From Namhaeicola litoreus (GTDB taxonomy: Bacteria > Bacteroidota > Bacteroidia > Flavobacteriales > Flavobacteriaceae), in the NCBI RefSeq assembly GCF_042679565.1, contig NZ_JBHTMY010000004.1, positions 1 to 64,000 of the forward strand: a DNA stretch of 64,000 nucleotides. Direction: 5' to 3'. The position numbers and the translations under genes are program-made. Under the pieces are notes generated by a model. The model saw only the letters and a program-made list of their open reading frames with translations, ran no database searches and had not been told where the DNA came from. Of the stretch, positions 31,699 to 40,632 are shown in pieces. The stretch's first letter is position 1; each line of letters starts with the position of its first letter.

Positions 31699-33460
31699 AG
31701 AAAAAATATCTGGTAAAATATTCGATTATCAGGTGTTTAAAAAAATAATGGCCTTTGCCAAAAAATATAAACTGGAATTTGCCATTTCGGTTATCTCTGT
31801 TCTGCTCTTGGCTATTCTCGGGGCTGTAAACCCACTCTTGATTCAAAAAATAATAGATGTTTATTTGGCCGATAAAAACTGGGAAATGTTACTCAATTTT
31901 TCATTGATCATGTTTGCTGTTTTGCTTGGCGAAGTTATTTTTCAGTTTCTGTTTATTTTCTACGCAAATTGGCTCGGACAAAATGTAGTGAATGACATCA
32001 GAGTCAAACTTTTTGATGATCTAGTAAAATTCAAAATGAGCTTTTTTAACAAACAGCCAGTAGGTAAGTTAGTTACGAGAGTTGTTTCTGATATTGAAAC
32101 CATAGAGAGTATTTTTAGTCAGGGACTTTTTACCATCATCAGCGATTTATTAAAAATGTTTGTTATAGCCGGTGTAATGGTTTATATCAATTGGAAATTG
32201 GCTTTGATTGTTTTTGCACTTTTACCCATACTAATTTACGCCACAAGATTGTTTCAAAAAGCAATGAAATTTGCTTTTCAAGATGTAAGGGCCCAAGTGG
32301 CTAATTTGAATACTTTTGTACAAGAGCGATTAACGGGTATGGCTATCATTCAATTGTTTACAAGAGAAAAGATTGAATATGAAAAGTTTAAAGAAATTAA
32401 TAATAAGCATAAAAAGGCATGGATAAAAACAGTTTGGTACAACTCCATTTTTTTTCCTGTTGCTGAAGTATTGCCTTCTATTGCTACCGGATTGATTGTT
32501 TGGTATGGCGGTTTGCAAGCTATTTCGGATAGTTCCATAAAACCCGGTGCCATTATCAGTTTTATTATGATGATCACTATGTTATTTCGTCCACTAAGAC
32601 AGATCGCAGATAAATTTACTTCTTTGCAAATGGGTATGGTAGCTGCTGATAGAGTTTTTGATGTACTCGAAAATAACGATGAAGAGTGGGATGAAGGGAA
32701 AATTGTAAAGGAAAATATTGAGGGTAAGATCACGATAAAGAATCTTCACTTCAGTTATATCAAAGATGAAGAAGTGATAAAAGGAATTGATATTGAGGTG
32801 CTACCCGGTGAAACCGTCGCAATTGTTGGGGCAACCGGAGCGGGTAAATCAACGATTATTAATCTGTTAAATCGGTTTTATGCTGTCAATAAAGGTGTCA
32901 TTGAAATTGATGATATTCCTATAAATGAGTACAAATTACACGAATTGAGAGAGCATATTGCCGTGGTATTGCAGACCGTCTTTTTATTTTCAGATACGAT
33001 CTACAATAACATCACTCTTAAAAACCCAAACATTTCCAGAGAGCAGGTAATAAAAGCAGCTAAAGAAATTGGTATCCATGATTTTATCATGAGTTTGCCT
33101 AACAATTATGATTATAACGTAAAAGAACGCGGTGTGATGCTTTCCTCAGGACAAAGGCAATTAATTGCTTTTTTAAGAGCATCAGTAAGTAATCCTAGTA
33201 TTTTGATTTTGGATGAAGCTACCTCATCGATCGATTCTCATTCGGAAATTTTAATTCAAGAAGCTACAGAAAAAATCACCAATAACAGAACTTCTATTGT
33301 TATAGCACATAGATTGGCAACCATTAAAAAAGCCGATAAAATTGTTGTGATGGACAAAGGTCTGATTGTAGAACAAGGCACACATGCAGAATTACTCGAA
33401 AAAGGGGGTTATTATAGTAAATTGTACAACATTCAGTTTTTGCAGAAAGAAGCGAGTTAA
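31685..33460 (+). CDS. ABC exporter, fused membrane and ATPase domains
   Basis: A 591-residue half-transporter of the MsbA/MDR type. Six transmembrane helices (first ~320 residues) precede an ATPase with Walker A (GATGAGKST), signature (LSSGQRQ), Walker B (ILILDEATSSID) and switch His (IAHRL). Such homodimers export lipids, drugs or peptides; the substrate cannot be told from sequence. The ATG at 31685 is chosen over an upstream start buried in truA; the overlap with truA suggests coupling. It converges on cdaA with a 4-nt overlap. Confidence 0.92.
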   Translation: MEKSKEKISGKIFDYQVFKKIMAFAKKYKLEFAISVISVLLLAILGAVNPLLIQKIIDVYLADKNWEMLLNFSLIMFAVLLGEVIFQFLFIFYANWLGQNVVNDIRVKLFDDLVKFKMSFFNKQPVGKLVTRVVSDIETIESIFSQGLFTIISDLLKMFVIAGVMVYINWKLALIVFALLPILIYATRLFQKAMKFAFQDVRAQVANLNTFVQERLTGMAIIQLFTREKIEYEKFKEINNKHKKAWIKTVWYNSIFFPVAEVLPSIATGLIVWYGGLQAISDSSIKPGAIISFIMMITMLFRPLRQIADKFTSLQMGMVAADRVFDVLENNDEEWDEGKIVKENIEGKITIKNLHFSYIKDEEVIKGIDIEVLPGETVAIVGATGAGKSTIINLLNRFYAVNKGVIEIDDIPINEYKLHELREHIAVVLQTVFLFSDTIYNNITLKNPNISREQVIKAAKEIGIHDFIMSLPNNYDYNVKERGVMLSSGQRQLIAFLRASVSNPSILILDEATSSIDSHSEILIQEATEKITNNRTSIVIAHRLATIKKADKIVVMDKGLIVEQGTHAELLEKGGYYSKLYNIQFLQKEAS

Positions 33461-34245
33461 TAAGTAAGATCTTCTTTAATGATTTCAGCTAGATCTTCGG
33501 CATCTTCGAAGAGCACAAAAACTCCGTTATTCACATACGATATCTGACCGGTTTCCTCAGAAACAATCAAAGCGATAGCATCTGTTCTATTGGTTATTCC
33601 CAATGCAGCTCTATGGCGTAAACCAAAATGAGAAGGGATGTCTGCCGAGTTTTCGATAGGTAAAATTACACGGGTCGCTGTAATCATATTCTCCTCAATA
33701 ATAACGGCACCATCGTGTAACGGACTGTTTTTGTAAAAAATGCTTTTTAAGATAGGTTTGTTTACCAAAATTTGTTGTGGATCTCCGGTTACTTTTACAA
33801 AATCTAAACTGTTACTCTTTCCAAAAACAATCAACACACCTATTCTTGCAGCAGACATTTCTTCACAAAATGATACAATTTCATCTACCTCATTGGCCGT
33901 TTGAATAAAATCTGATTTAAACAATTTGAGATTTTTTAAAAATCCTTTTTTAGATCCAAAACTTGTAGAGCCTAACATTAACAAAAACTTTCTGATTTCT
34001 TGCTGAAAAACAATGATCAATGCAATAAAACCTCCACCTAAAAATTTTCCTAAAATATCACTCAACAACCCCATTTGAAGGGCTTCTGTTAATTTCCAGA
34101 TCAAGTAGATCATGGCAATTCCTAAAAAAATATTGAATGCCGCTGTACCGCGAATAAGCCTGTAGATATAAAAAAGGAGTACAGCCACCAAGACGATGTC
34201 CAGTATATCTAAAAATCGCAGGTTTAAAAAATCGAAAAATTCCAA
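33457..34245 (-). CDS. cdaA: Diadenylate cyclase CdaA (c-di-AMP synthase)
   Basis: A 262-residue membrane enzyme making cyclic di-AMP from two ATP. Three N-terminal helices (about 13-30, 37-57 and 66-85) precede the DAC domain with the catalytic LHDGAVII (Asp-Gly-Ala) and GLRHRAALGIT (Arg-His-Arg) motifs. c-di-AMP typically controls potassium and osmolyte transport. It is followed upstream by folP and a lipoprotein gene on the same strand; the CdaR regulator found in Firmicutes is absent. Confidence 0.95.
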   Translation of the reverse strand: MEFFDFLNLRFLDILDIVLVAVLLFYIYRLIRGTAAFNIFLGIAMIYLIWKLTEALQMGLLSDILGKFLGGGFIALIIVFQQEIRKFLLMLGSTSFGSKKGFLKNLKLFKSDFIQTANEVDEIVSFCEEMSAARIGVLIVFGKSNSLDFVKVTGDPQQILVNKPILKSIFYKNSPLHDGAVIIEENMITATRVILPIENSADIPSHFGLRHRAALGITNRTDAIALIVSEETGQISYVNNGVFVLFEDAEDLAEIIKEDLTY

Positions 34246-34272
34246 ATTGTCTTGTTTTTGTAAATGTAATAA

Positions 34273-34902
34273 TTATTCTTTTGAGATAATCACCTGACCT
34301 TTTCTAGTCGGTACATTGCATTGTTTTAAGGTGGTTAAGACAAATAAATAATCTTCATATAAAGTGTTTTGACAGAATCTTAACTCAATTTCATTTGTAT
34401 CATTACCTATTTCGACACTGAGCTTAGTTAATTCGTTCAAAGTAATTTTTTGATCTCTATATAAAATTTCATTTCCGCAAACCAATAATATTTGATTTGC
34501 CTCCGAAATTGAATCTTGATCTAGCATATAAATAGTATCTGTAAAATCAAAGAGAGAAAATTCTTGATGAAGGGTATCGGCATAGCTAAAATATTGGTGC
34601 ATCCCCTCAATTTTATGAACAGAGCTGGCATTTACTTTTTCTTGAATTTCTTGTATTGGATTGATAATGTGTTTGAGCCTAAGTTTTTTATCAATATTGA
34701 AAATAAGATGTGTATTTGTTATTTTATTTTTACTGTTCACTTTGGCAATCGTATCTGGTCCGTTCAACTCAAGGAAAAACCAAATCTGTGAGGTATTGTA
34801 TAAGTCAGTTGTACCTTTTACAGATAATTTAGGTAATTCAACAGTCTTCTGGTTGCATGCCAAAAGGGTAAGTAATAACAAAATTAAATAATAACTACGC
34901 AT
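34273..34902 (-). CDS. Hypothetical lipoprotein
   Basis: A 209-residue protein with a lipobox (LLTLLACNQ, Cys about 16) and a mainly beta soluble domain. Family not recognised. An upstream in-frame ATG at 34932 would lie inside folP, so the ATG at 34902, just before the signal peptide, is taken as the start. It overlaps folP by 8 nt and ends 27 nt before cdaA, so folP, this gene and cdaA appear to form one operon. Confidence 0.65.
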   Translation of the reverse strand: MRSYYLILLLLTLLACNQKTVELPKLSVKGTTDLYNTSQIWFFLELNGPDTIAKVNSKNKITNTHLIFNIDKKLRLKHIINPIQEIQEKVNASSVHKIEGMHQYFSYADTLHQEFSLFDFTDTIYMLDQDSISEANQILLVCGNEILYRDQKITLNELTKLSVEIGNDTNEIELRFCQNTLYEDYLFVLTTLKQCNVPTRKGQVIISKE

Positions 34903-35722
34903 TGTATTTTTCGAATATTTTAATGCATTCAACAGCTTCTTTTACATCGTGTACACGCAAAATATTGGCACCATTTGTAAGTGCCAAAGTATTGGCTATG
35001 CTCGTAGCGTTTAAAGCTTCTTCCTGATTGATAGCTACTGTTTTATACAACATAGATTTACGCGACAAACCAGCCAGAATAGGTACTTCCAGGATTTTAA
35101 ACACCGATAATTTCTTTAAAAGTAAGTAGTTCTGTTCTAGGGTTTTTCCAAAGCCAAAACCAACGTCTATAATCAAATCATTTAATTGCAATTCACGTAA
35201 TTCGACAATTTTTTTCGAGAAGTATAGAATGATGTCCTGAATGATGTCTTCGTAATGCGTAAATTTTTGCATCGTTTGGGGAGATCCCGGCATATGCATC
35301 ATAATATAAGGTACCTGCAATTCGGCAACAGTTTTAAACATCTTTTCATCCAGATTTCCGGCAGAAATATCATTCACCAAAGCGGCTCCGGCCTCAATTG
35401 CTTTTTTCGCGACAGATCCCCTAAAAGTATCGATAGAAATGATCGTTTCCGGAAAATGTTTTAACACTAAGTTTATACCAGATAACACTCGTTTCAACTC
35501 TTCTTCTTCTTCGATATGTTTGGCTCCGGGCCTTGAAGAATAACCGCCAATATCTATAAAAGTAGCACCTTCTAACAACATTGTTTCAACTTTTTCTAGA
35601 ATAGATTTTTCGGAAGAATACTTTCCACCATCATAGAATGAATCTGGCGTTAAATTAAGAATTCCCATTACTCTGGGTTGAGAAAGATCGATTAGTTTTC
35701 CTTTACAATTGATGGTTGACAT
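34895..35722 (-). CDS. folP: Dihydropteroate synthase
   Basis: A 275-residue TIM-barrel enzyme of folate synthesis that joins para-aminobenzoate to dihydropterin pyrophosphate. Pterin-site motifs are present: MGILNLTPDSFYDGGKY, GGYSSRPGA, ISIDTFRG, LVNDISAGN, DVGFGFGKT and the closing LRVHDVKEA. Length is typical. It is the first gene of the folP-lipoprotein-cdaA run, an arrangement seen in other Bacteroidota, with DUF1599 divergent. Confidence 0.96.
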   Translation of the reverse strand: MSTINCKGKLIDLSQPRVMGILNLTPDSFYDGGKYSSEKSILEKVETMLLEGATFIDIGGYSSRPGAKHIEEEEELKRVLSGINLVLKHFPETIISIDTFRGSVAKKAIEAGAALVNDISAGNLDEKMFKTVAELQVPYIMMHMPGSPQTMQKFTHYEDIIQDIILYFSKKIVELRELQLNDLIIDVGFGFGKTLEQNYLLLKKLSVFKILEVPILAGLSRKSMLYKTVAINQEEALNATSIANTLALTNGANILRVHDVKEAVECIKIFEKYNA

Positions 35723-35869
35723 GGTTTCTTATTTCTGACTTGTGCTACGCTTGAAAATTTGATCGACGGGTTTTTGATTTGTTGGTAAAAATAGGGATTA
35801 AGATAGTTAATTACCTAAATTTTTATAAATTCGTTTTTTGAATTATTCCTCAATTTACGAGATCCCTTT

Positions 35870-36415
35870 ATGGAAAAGACATCCCAACAGTACGATGCTG
35901 TGATTAATGAGTGCAGAGAATTATTTGTCAAAAAAATGAAAGACTATGGTAGTTCGTGGAGGATTCTTCGACTTCCTTCTTTAACGGATCAAATATTTAT
36001 CAAAGCGCAGAGAATTAGACAATTACAAGAGTCTGGAATAAAAAAGGTAGAAGAAGATGAGGTGTCAGAATTTAAAGGAATTATCAATTATAGTTTGATG
36101 GCTTTGATTCAACTCAAAATTGGTGTTGTAGATCAACCCGATTTAGGTTTGGATGATTCTCTAACATTATATGATGAACAAGTAAAAATGACGAAAGCAT
36201 TAATGGAAAATAAGAATCATGACTATGGTGAGGCTTGGCGAGAAATGCGCTTGAGTTCATTAACTGATCTGATCTTGCAAAAATTATTACGCGTAAAACA
36301 AATAGAAAATAACCAAGGAAAAACAATTGCATCTGAGGGCATTGATGCGAATTACCAAGATATGGTAAATTACGCTGTTTTTGCTTTGATATTATTGTCA
36401 GAAAATAAATCCTAG
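35870..36415 (+). CDS. DUF1599 protein
   Basis: A 181-residue protein built from two similar halves, each with a (D/H)YG(S/E)(S/A)WR motif (KMKDYGSSWRILRLPSLTDQI near residue 25 and NHDYGEAWREMRLSSLTDLI near 120). This duplicated DUF1599 architecture is widespread in Bacteroidota next to folP, as here. Function is unknown; the helical repeats recall nucleotide-handling enzymes. It lies 8 nt upstream of the DoxX-like gene and is probably in an operon with it and the fluoride channel. Confidence 0.85.
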   Translation: MEKTSQQYDAVINECRELFVKKMKDYGSSWRILRLPSLTDQIFIKAQRIRQLQESGIKKVEEDEVSEFKGIINYSLMALIQLKIGVVDQPDLGLDDSLTLYDEQVKMTKALMENKNHDYGEAWREMRLSSLTDLILQKLLRVKQIENNQGKTIASEGIDANYQDMVNYAVFALILLSENKS

Positions 36416-36423
36416 ATCCCATC

Positions 36424-37527
36424 ATGTTAAACATTCTCACACAAATTATTAGGATACTAGTTGGGATAACTTTTGTTTTTTCAGGTTTTGTTAAGTTAGT
36501 AGATCCTATAGGTTCGGCGTATAAGTTTCAGGATTATTTTGCAGAAAATGTATTGAATCTCGAATTCTTGCTTCCTTATACATTACCCTTGGCCGTTTTG
36601 TTAATTCTTGCAGAGTTAATGCTCGGCGTAATGTTATTGTTAGGTGTGGCTCCCAAATTTACCGTCTGGAGCTTATTTGCCCTTACCCTTATCTTTTTAT
36701 TTTTAACATGGTATTCTGCCTATTTTGATAAAGTAACAGATTGTGGTTGTTTCGGAGATGCCGTAACCCTAACACCCTGGGAAACTTTTTATAAGAATGT
36801 TATACTCATTATACTTATTATCTACCTTATTTTTAGGTTGTTTGAAATTCAATCTGTCTTAAGTCCGGCATTTGTGAACGGAATGGCCGTAGTAATTTTG
36901 TTCATTTGTATGTGGATCATATTTCATGTGTTAAGACACTTGCCTATGATCGATTTCAGACCTTATGCCATTGGAAATAGTATTGTAGAAGGGATGGCTA
37001 TTCCTGAAGGAGCACCAGAGGCGGTATATGAAGATACCTGGATGTACGAAGTGAATGGTGAGGTAAAGGAATATACTTCAGAAGATAAACCATGGAATAT
37101 TGAAGGCGCTACCTTCGTTGATAGAAAGACAAAATTAATTAGTGAAGGTTATGTACCTCCCATACATGATTTCACCATGCAAAAGGAAGGCGTAGATATT
37201 GCTGAGGATTTATTGAAAGAGGAAAAATTGCTTCTTGTTGTGATGTATAACTTAGACAAGTCTAAAAAAAGGGGACTAAAGAAAGTAAAGGAATTTACCG
37301 ATAAGGCCATGGAAAAAGGCTATGTAGTTTATGGATTTTCTGCTTCTACCGAAGAAGATTTTAATAAATTGAAAGAAACCTATCATTGGGATTTTGACTT
37401 GCTTTTTTGCGACGAAACAACTTTGAAAACAATCATACGCGCTAACCCGGGTATTGTAGAACTAAATAAGGGTACAGTGATTGGTAAGTGGAATTTTAGA
37501 GATTTTAACGAAATAAAATTAAGATAG
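36424..37527 (+). CDS. BT_3928-like DoxX-family membrane protein
   Basis: A 367-residue protein. The N-terminal ~190 residues have five hydrophobic segments of the DoxX/MauE type, including FSGFVKLVDPIGSAYKFQDYF and the CGCFGDAVTLTPWETFYKN motif, a paired-Cys signature linked to redox membrane proteins. The C-terminal ~170 residues are soluble and thioredoxin-fold-like in layout (LLVVMYNLDKSKKRGL..., without a CxxC). Family known from conserved Bacteroidota clusters with DUF1599; function unknown, possibly disulfide or quinone related. Directly abuts the fluoride-channel gene. Confidence 0.8.
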   Translation: MLNILTQIIRILVGITFVFSGFVKLVDPIGSAYKFQDYFAENVLNLEFLLPYTLPLAVLLILAELMLGVMLLLGVAPKFTVWSLFALTLIFLFLTWYSAYFDKVTDCGCFGDAVTLTPWETFYKNVILIILIIYLIFRLFEIQSVLSPAFVNGMAVVILFICMWIIFHVLRHLPMIDFRPYAIGNSIVEGMAIPEGAPEAVYEDTWMYEVNGEVKEYTSEDKPWNIEGATFVDRKTKLISEGYVPPIHDFTMQKEGVDIAEDLLKEEKLLLVVMYNLDKSKKRGLKKVKEFTDKAMEKGYVVYGFSASTEEDFNKLKETYHWDFDLLFCDETTLKTIIRANPGIVELNKGTVIGKWNFRDFNEIKLR

Positions 37528-37899
37528 ATGAAGGCTGCTCTTCTCGTTTTTTTGGGTGGAGGCTTGGGAAGTGTTTTTCGCTATTTTCTCGGTCTGAAAC
37601 TTAATAATCTCGAAAGTGGTATTCCATATGGCACTTTTTTAGCAAATATATTAGGCAGTTTAATGATTGGTATTTTTTTTGGCTATTTAACGAAATACGG
37701 TACATTAAATGAAAATCACACTTTATTTATAGCCACAGGGTTTTGTGGAGGATTTACAACTTTTTCCACATTTGCTTATGAAAACCATTTATTTTTTAAA
37801 GCAAACGATTATTTTACGATGCTACCTTATTTAATACTAACCTTTGCTGTGGGAATTTCAGCTGTATTCTTTGGCATTTATCTCGCCAAATTAATGTAA
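37528..37899 (+). CDS. crcB: Fluoride channel CrcB/FluC
   Basis: A 123-residue, four-helix membrane protein that exports fluoride as a dual-topology dimer. Signatures are GGGLGSVFRYFLG (residues ~9-21), the pore Asn in TFLANILGS and the GFCGGFTTFSTFAYE Phe-box. It starts immediately after the stop of the preceding gene and ends next to the convergent DUF1684 gene with no gap. Confidence 0.95.
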   Translation: MKAALLVFLGGGLGSVFRYFLGLKLNNLESGIPYGTFLANILGSLMIGIFFGYLTKYGTLNENHTLFIATGFCGGFTTFSTFAYENHLFFKANDYFTMLPYLILTFAVGISAVFFGIYLAKLM

Positions 37900-38493
37900 C
37901 TATTTGTATTTTTTTACCCCGGCTTCTATATAAGTATTTAAATGGTTTTGTTTTGGTGGAATTGGACAAGAAAACTTACCATTGTAGGCGCAATAAGGAT
38001 TGTAAGCTCTATTAAAATCAATAATTAATTCATCTCCTTTGGGCACTTTTAAGTCGATGTAACGCCCTCCTTGATAAGTTGTTTTTCCATTGGTTTCGTC
38101 GGTAAACGGAAGAAAAATATAATCTTTATCTACGGCAGAATTCATCAAATTTTCGTTTCGATAAATCTCTAAACTGTAGCTGTTCCCATGTAAGATAAAA
38201 TGTGCTTTGGCAAATAAAACGTAAATAGGAAGTCTATCTGTTGTTGTTTGCATCTTAAAGGGTATAGCATCTTTAATTCTTTCAATTTTTGCCTTCACTA
38301 CATAGGCTGTGTCAATTGGAAAAAAAGAGAGTTCGGTAAAGTTTGCTAGACCTTCTTTAGTAAGCGGACTCTCAGTTGGATTTTTAAATTCTTCGTTTAA
38401 TTTTTTTTGAAATTTTTTTATCTCTTTGATGGTACTTTGTTGTGCTTGAATCGTATAAATACAAACAAAAAATAAAAATAAAAAAGCTTTCAT
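37900..38493 (-). CDS. DUF1684 secreted protein
   Basis: A 197-residue protein with a signal peptide ending near IYTIQAQ. The conserved C-terminal motif FNRAYNPYCAYNGKFSCPIPPKQN identifies DUF1684, a family in Bacteroidota and actinobacteria of unknown function, with a possible nucleophilic Cys in that motif. Convergent and directly adjacent to the fluoride-channel gene. ATG start at 38493. Confidence 0.85.
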   Translation of the reverse strand: MKAFLFLFFVCIYTIQAQQSTIKEIKKFQKKLNEEFKNPTESPLTKEGLANFTELSFFPIDTAYVVKAKIERIKDAIPFKMQTTTDRLPIYVLFAKAHFILHGNSYSLEIYRNENLMNSAVDKDYIFLPFTDETNGKTTYQGGRYIDLKVPKGDELIIDFNRAYNPYCAYNGKFSCPIPPKQNHLNTYIEAGVKKYK

Positions 38494-38578
38494 ATCAATG
38501 ATTTTATCAAAGATAATAATTTATTGATCATCCAATCATTCCATCCTATCGTGACTAAATAACTGAACGTTTCTTTTC

Positions 38579-38586
38579 TATCTTTG
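38579..38586 (+). promoter_or_regulatory. Possible -7 box TATCTTTG, very close to the start codon
   Basis: Exact TAnnTTTG match whose expected transcription start falls on or next to the ATG at 38591, so the transcript could be leaderless. No convincing -33 TTG. Confidence 0.35.
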
Positions 38587-38590
38587 CGAG

Positions 38591-39790
38591 ATGTTTGACA
38601 AACTAATTACACCTTACAAAGGCTTCTCAAAAGAAGTTTGGTTCTTAGCACTAATCACATTTGTGAATAGGGCAGGAGCCATGGTAATACCATTTCTGTC
38701 TTTATACCTCACAAAGGATCTCGGCTTTTCTTTAAGCCAGGTTGGCTGGATCATGAGCTGCTTTGGTTTCGGATCATTGCTGGGAGTTTATTTAGGGGGT
38801 AAGCTGTCTGATCAAATAGGTTATTATAAAGTGATGTACAGCAGTTTATTATTGAGTGGTCTGGTATTCTTAATTCTCCAGTATTTTCAGAGTTTATTGG
38901 CGGTTTGTATCGGTTTTTTTGCACTATCCTTAGTCGCCGATGTTTTTCGACCTGCGCTTTGGGTTGCACTGAGTACACATAGTAGAGAAGAAAATAGAAC
39001 TCGTTCGGTAACCTTGATCCGTCTGGCCATTAACTTGGGTTTTTCATTGGGTCCGGCACTGGGAGGTTTAATTATTGTGGCAATCGGGTACAAGGGATTG
39101 TTTTGGGCAGATGGATTGACTTGTATTATTGCAGGAGTCCTTTTGCTCAAATTGTTGAAACCAAAAAAAACAGCTCCAATAGAAGAGTTACCTCAACGTA
39201 TAAATCAATCACCTTATCGCGACAAACCCTATCTTTTATTTTGGTTAGGGATGTTTTTGATCGGATTTTGTTTTATGCAATATTTTGCTACTGTACCCTT
39301 ATACTTTCATGAGGAGTACAATCTTTCTGAAAAACAAATAGGATCTATATTGGCATTAAATGGCTTAATTATTTTTTTGATTGAAATGCCTATCATTCAT
39401 CACCTGGTCGTTAAAAAAACAGATATGATGAACATGACGATTCTCGGAACTTTGCTTTTACTACTGAGTTTTTTAGTGATGAATTTTCCTTTTTGGATAG
39501 GAATTCCTGTTTTGGGGATAGTTTTGATGACCTTAGGAGAAATCTTAAACTTTCCATTTTCCAACACATATGCCTTACAGAGAGCACAAAGAGGAAACAA
39601 AGGCGCATACATGGCGCTTTACAGCATGAGTTTTTCTGTTGCTCATATTTTAGGTCCGAATATAGGCATGCAATTGACAGAAAAGTTTGAGTTTAGAACA
39701 ACATGGATGGTGATGGCAGGACTGTTATTCATCGCCATGGTTCTATTTTTAATAGTCAAAAGACTCGATCAGTTGGCTTTGAAAAATTAG
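38591..39790 (+). CDS. Major facilitator superfamily transporter
   Basis: A 399-residue, twelve-helix MFS permease. The loop 2-3 signature appears as GSLLGVYLGGKLSDQIGYYKV (about 62-82) and the second half opens with a matching loop. The family resembles the MdtH/YdeE-type exporters; the substrate is unknown. Its stop codon overlaps the stop of the small Cys-rich reading frame on the other strand. Confidence 0.88.
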   Translation: MFDKLITPYKGFSKEVWFLALITFVNRAGAMVIPFLSLYLTKDLGFSLSQVGWIMSCFGFGSLLGVYLGGKLSDQIGYYKVMYSSLLLSGLVFLILQYFQSLLAVCIGFFALSLVADVFRPALWVALSTHSREENRTRSVTLIRLAINLGFSLGPALGGLIIVAIGYKGLFWADGLTCIIAGVLLLKLLKPKKTAPIEELPQRINQSPYRDKPYLLFWLGMFLIGFCFMQYFATVPLYFHEEYNLSEKQIGSILALNGLIIFLIEMPIIHHLVVKKTDMMNMTILGTLLLLLSFLVMNFPFWIGIPVLGIVLMTLGEILNFPFSNTYALQRAQRGNKGAYMALYSMSFSVAHILGPNIGMQLTEKFEFRTTWMVMAGLLFIAMVLFLIVKRLDQLALKN

Positions 39791-39888
39791 CAGGTACAAT
39801 TTTCACAGGTACAATTTGAACAAGTGCAATCTCGACAATTTCCATTTTTACAGGCTTCACAAGTACATTCGCATTGTTTCATAATCAT
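39787..39888 (-). CDS. Tiny Cys-rich, metallothionein-like protein
   Basis: A 33-residue reading frame (31 from the second ATG at 39882) with 11 Cys residues, a third of the protein, arranged as Cys-x-Cys and Cys-x-x-Cys units (Cys 6, 8, 10, 13, 18, 21, 23, 26, 28, 31 and 33), plus Asn, Thr, Glu and Lys and no aromatic or large aliphatic residue after the start. This is the composition of a metallothionein, able to hold Zn, Cu or Cd through thiolates. It lies 25 nt downstream of the methyltransferase gene on the same strand. Too short for statistical gene finding, but a chance frame would not keep this Cys spacing. Confidence 0.65.
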   Translation of the reverse strand: MIMKQCECTCEACKNGNCRDCTCSNCTCENCTC

Positions 39889-39913
39889 CAATTTTAAAGC
39901 ATAAAGTTAATGA

Positions 39914-40630
39914 TTATTTCTTAGCTGTCAATTTAGCCAGATAATCATAATGTTTGCCTTTTTTTAGCATCGTACAGGAAAGCCCTGCCTTACGGGCATG
40001 CTCTTGTAAAGTATCAAAATCTACATACAGCCAATCAAAAGGTCTTCCTTGTTCTAATTTGTAAAACATTTCAAATTCGACCTCACCGTAGTAATGATTG
40101 CTTTTTTCGAGGAAATAATTTTCATTTTCAACCATGTATTTTAAATCGGATGAATCTGTAATGATCTGCCCATTTTCTTTGAGCAATGATTTCAAATGAA
40201 TGAGAAAGTTGGTGAGTTTTGATATTTTACCGCAAATCCCAATGCCATTCATCAAAGCATAAATGGTGTCGTATTTTACTTTTTTTAATGAATAAATATC
40301 GCATTGATCAGCCTTTTTTATGCCGCGTAATTTGCATACTTCTATAGCACCTTTAGATGTATCAATGGCATGTACATCAAAACCTTTTTGTTGTAGGTAA
40401 AGCGAATGAATCCCGGCTCCACAGCCAATATCAAGAATTTTTCCCTTGGCAAAAGACAAAGCGGTTTGCTCTAAAAGAGGCATTTGGTCAAAGCTTCGAA
40501 ATAAATGTGCCAGGGGCAATACATCTTCTCCGGAAATAGATGAATAGGTAATGATATCTTCTTTGTGCCGTCCTCTATAAAAATCTAGCATGGCCGAACC
40601 CATGATGTCAGGACTATTCTTTTTTGTCAA
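39914..40630 (-). CDS. Class I SAM-dependent methyltransferase
   Basis: A 238-residue protein with the Rossmann methyltransferase core: motif I ILDIGCGAGIHSLYL (about 66-80), acidic loop VHAIDTSKGAIEVC and a later YDTIYALMNGIG motif. A conserved Bacteroidota N-terminal segment (MLDFYRGRHKEDIITYSS) precedes it. The substrate is unknown. Its end lies 25 nt before the Cys-rich ORF and its start 2 nt after the hydrolase gene, so the three may be co-transcribed. Confidence 0.87.
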   Translation of the reverse strand: MTKKNSPDIMGSAMLDFYRGRHKEDIITYSSISGEDVLPLAHLFRSFDQMPLLEQTALSFAKGKILDIGCGAGIHSLYLQQKGFDVHAIDTSKGAIEVCKLRGIKKADQCDIYSLKKVKYDTIYALMNGIGICGKISKLTNFLIHLKSLLKENGQIITDSSDLKYMVENENYFLEKSNHYYGEVEFEMFYKLEQGRPFDWLYVDFDTLQEHARKAGLSCTMLKKGKHYDYLAKLTAKK

Positions 40631-40632
40631 GA

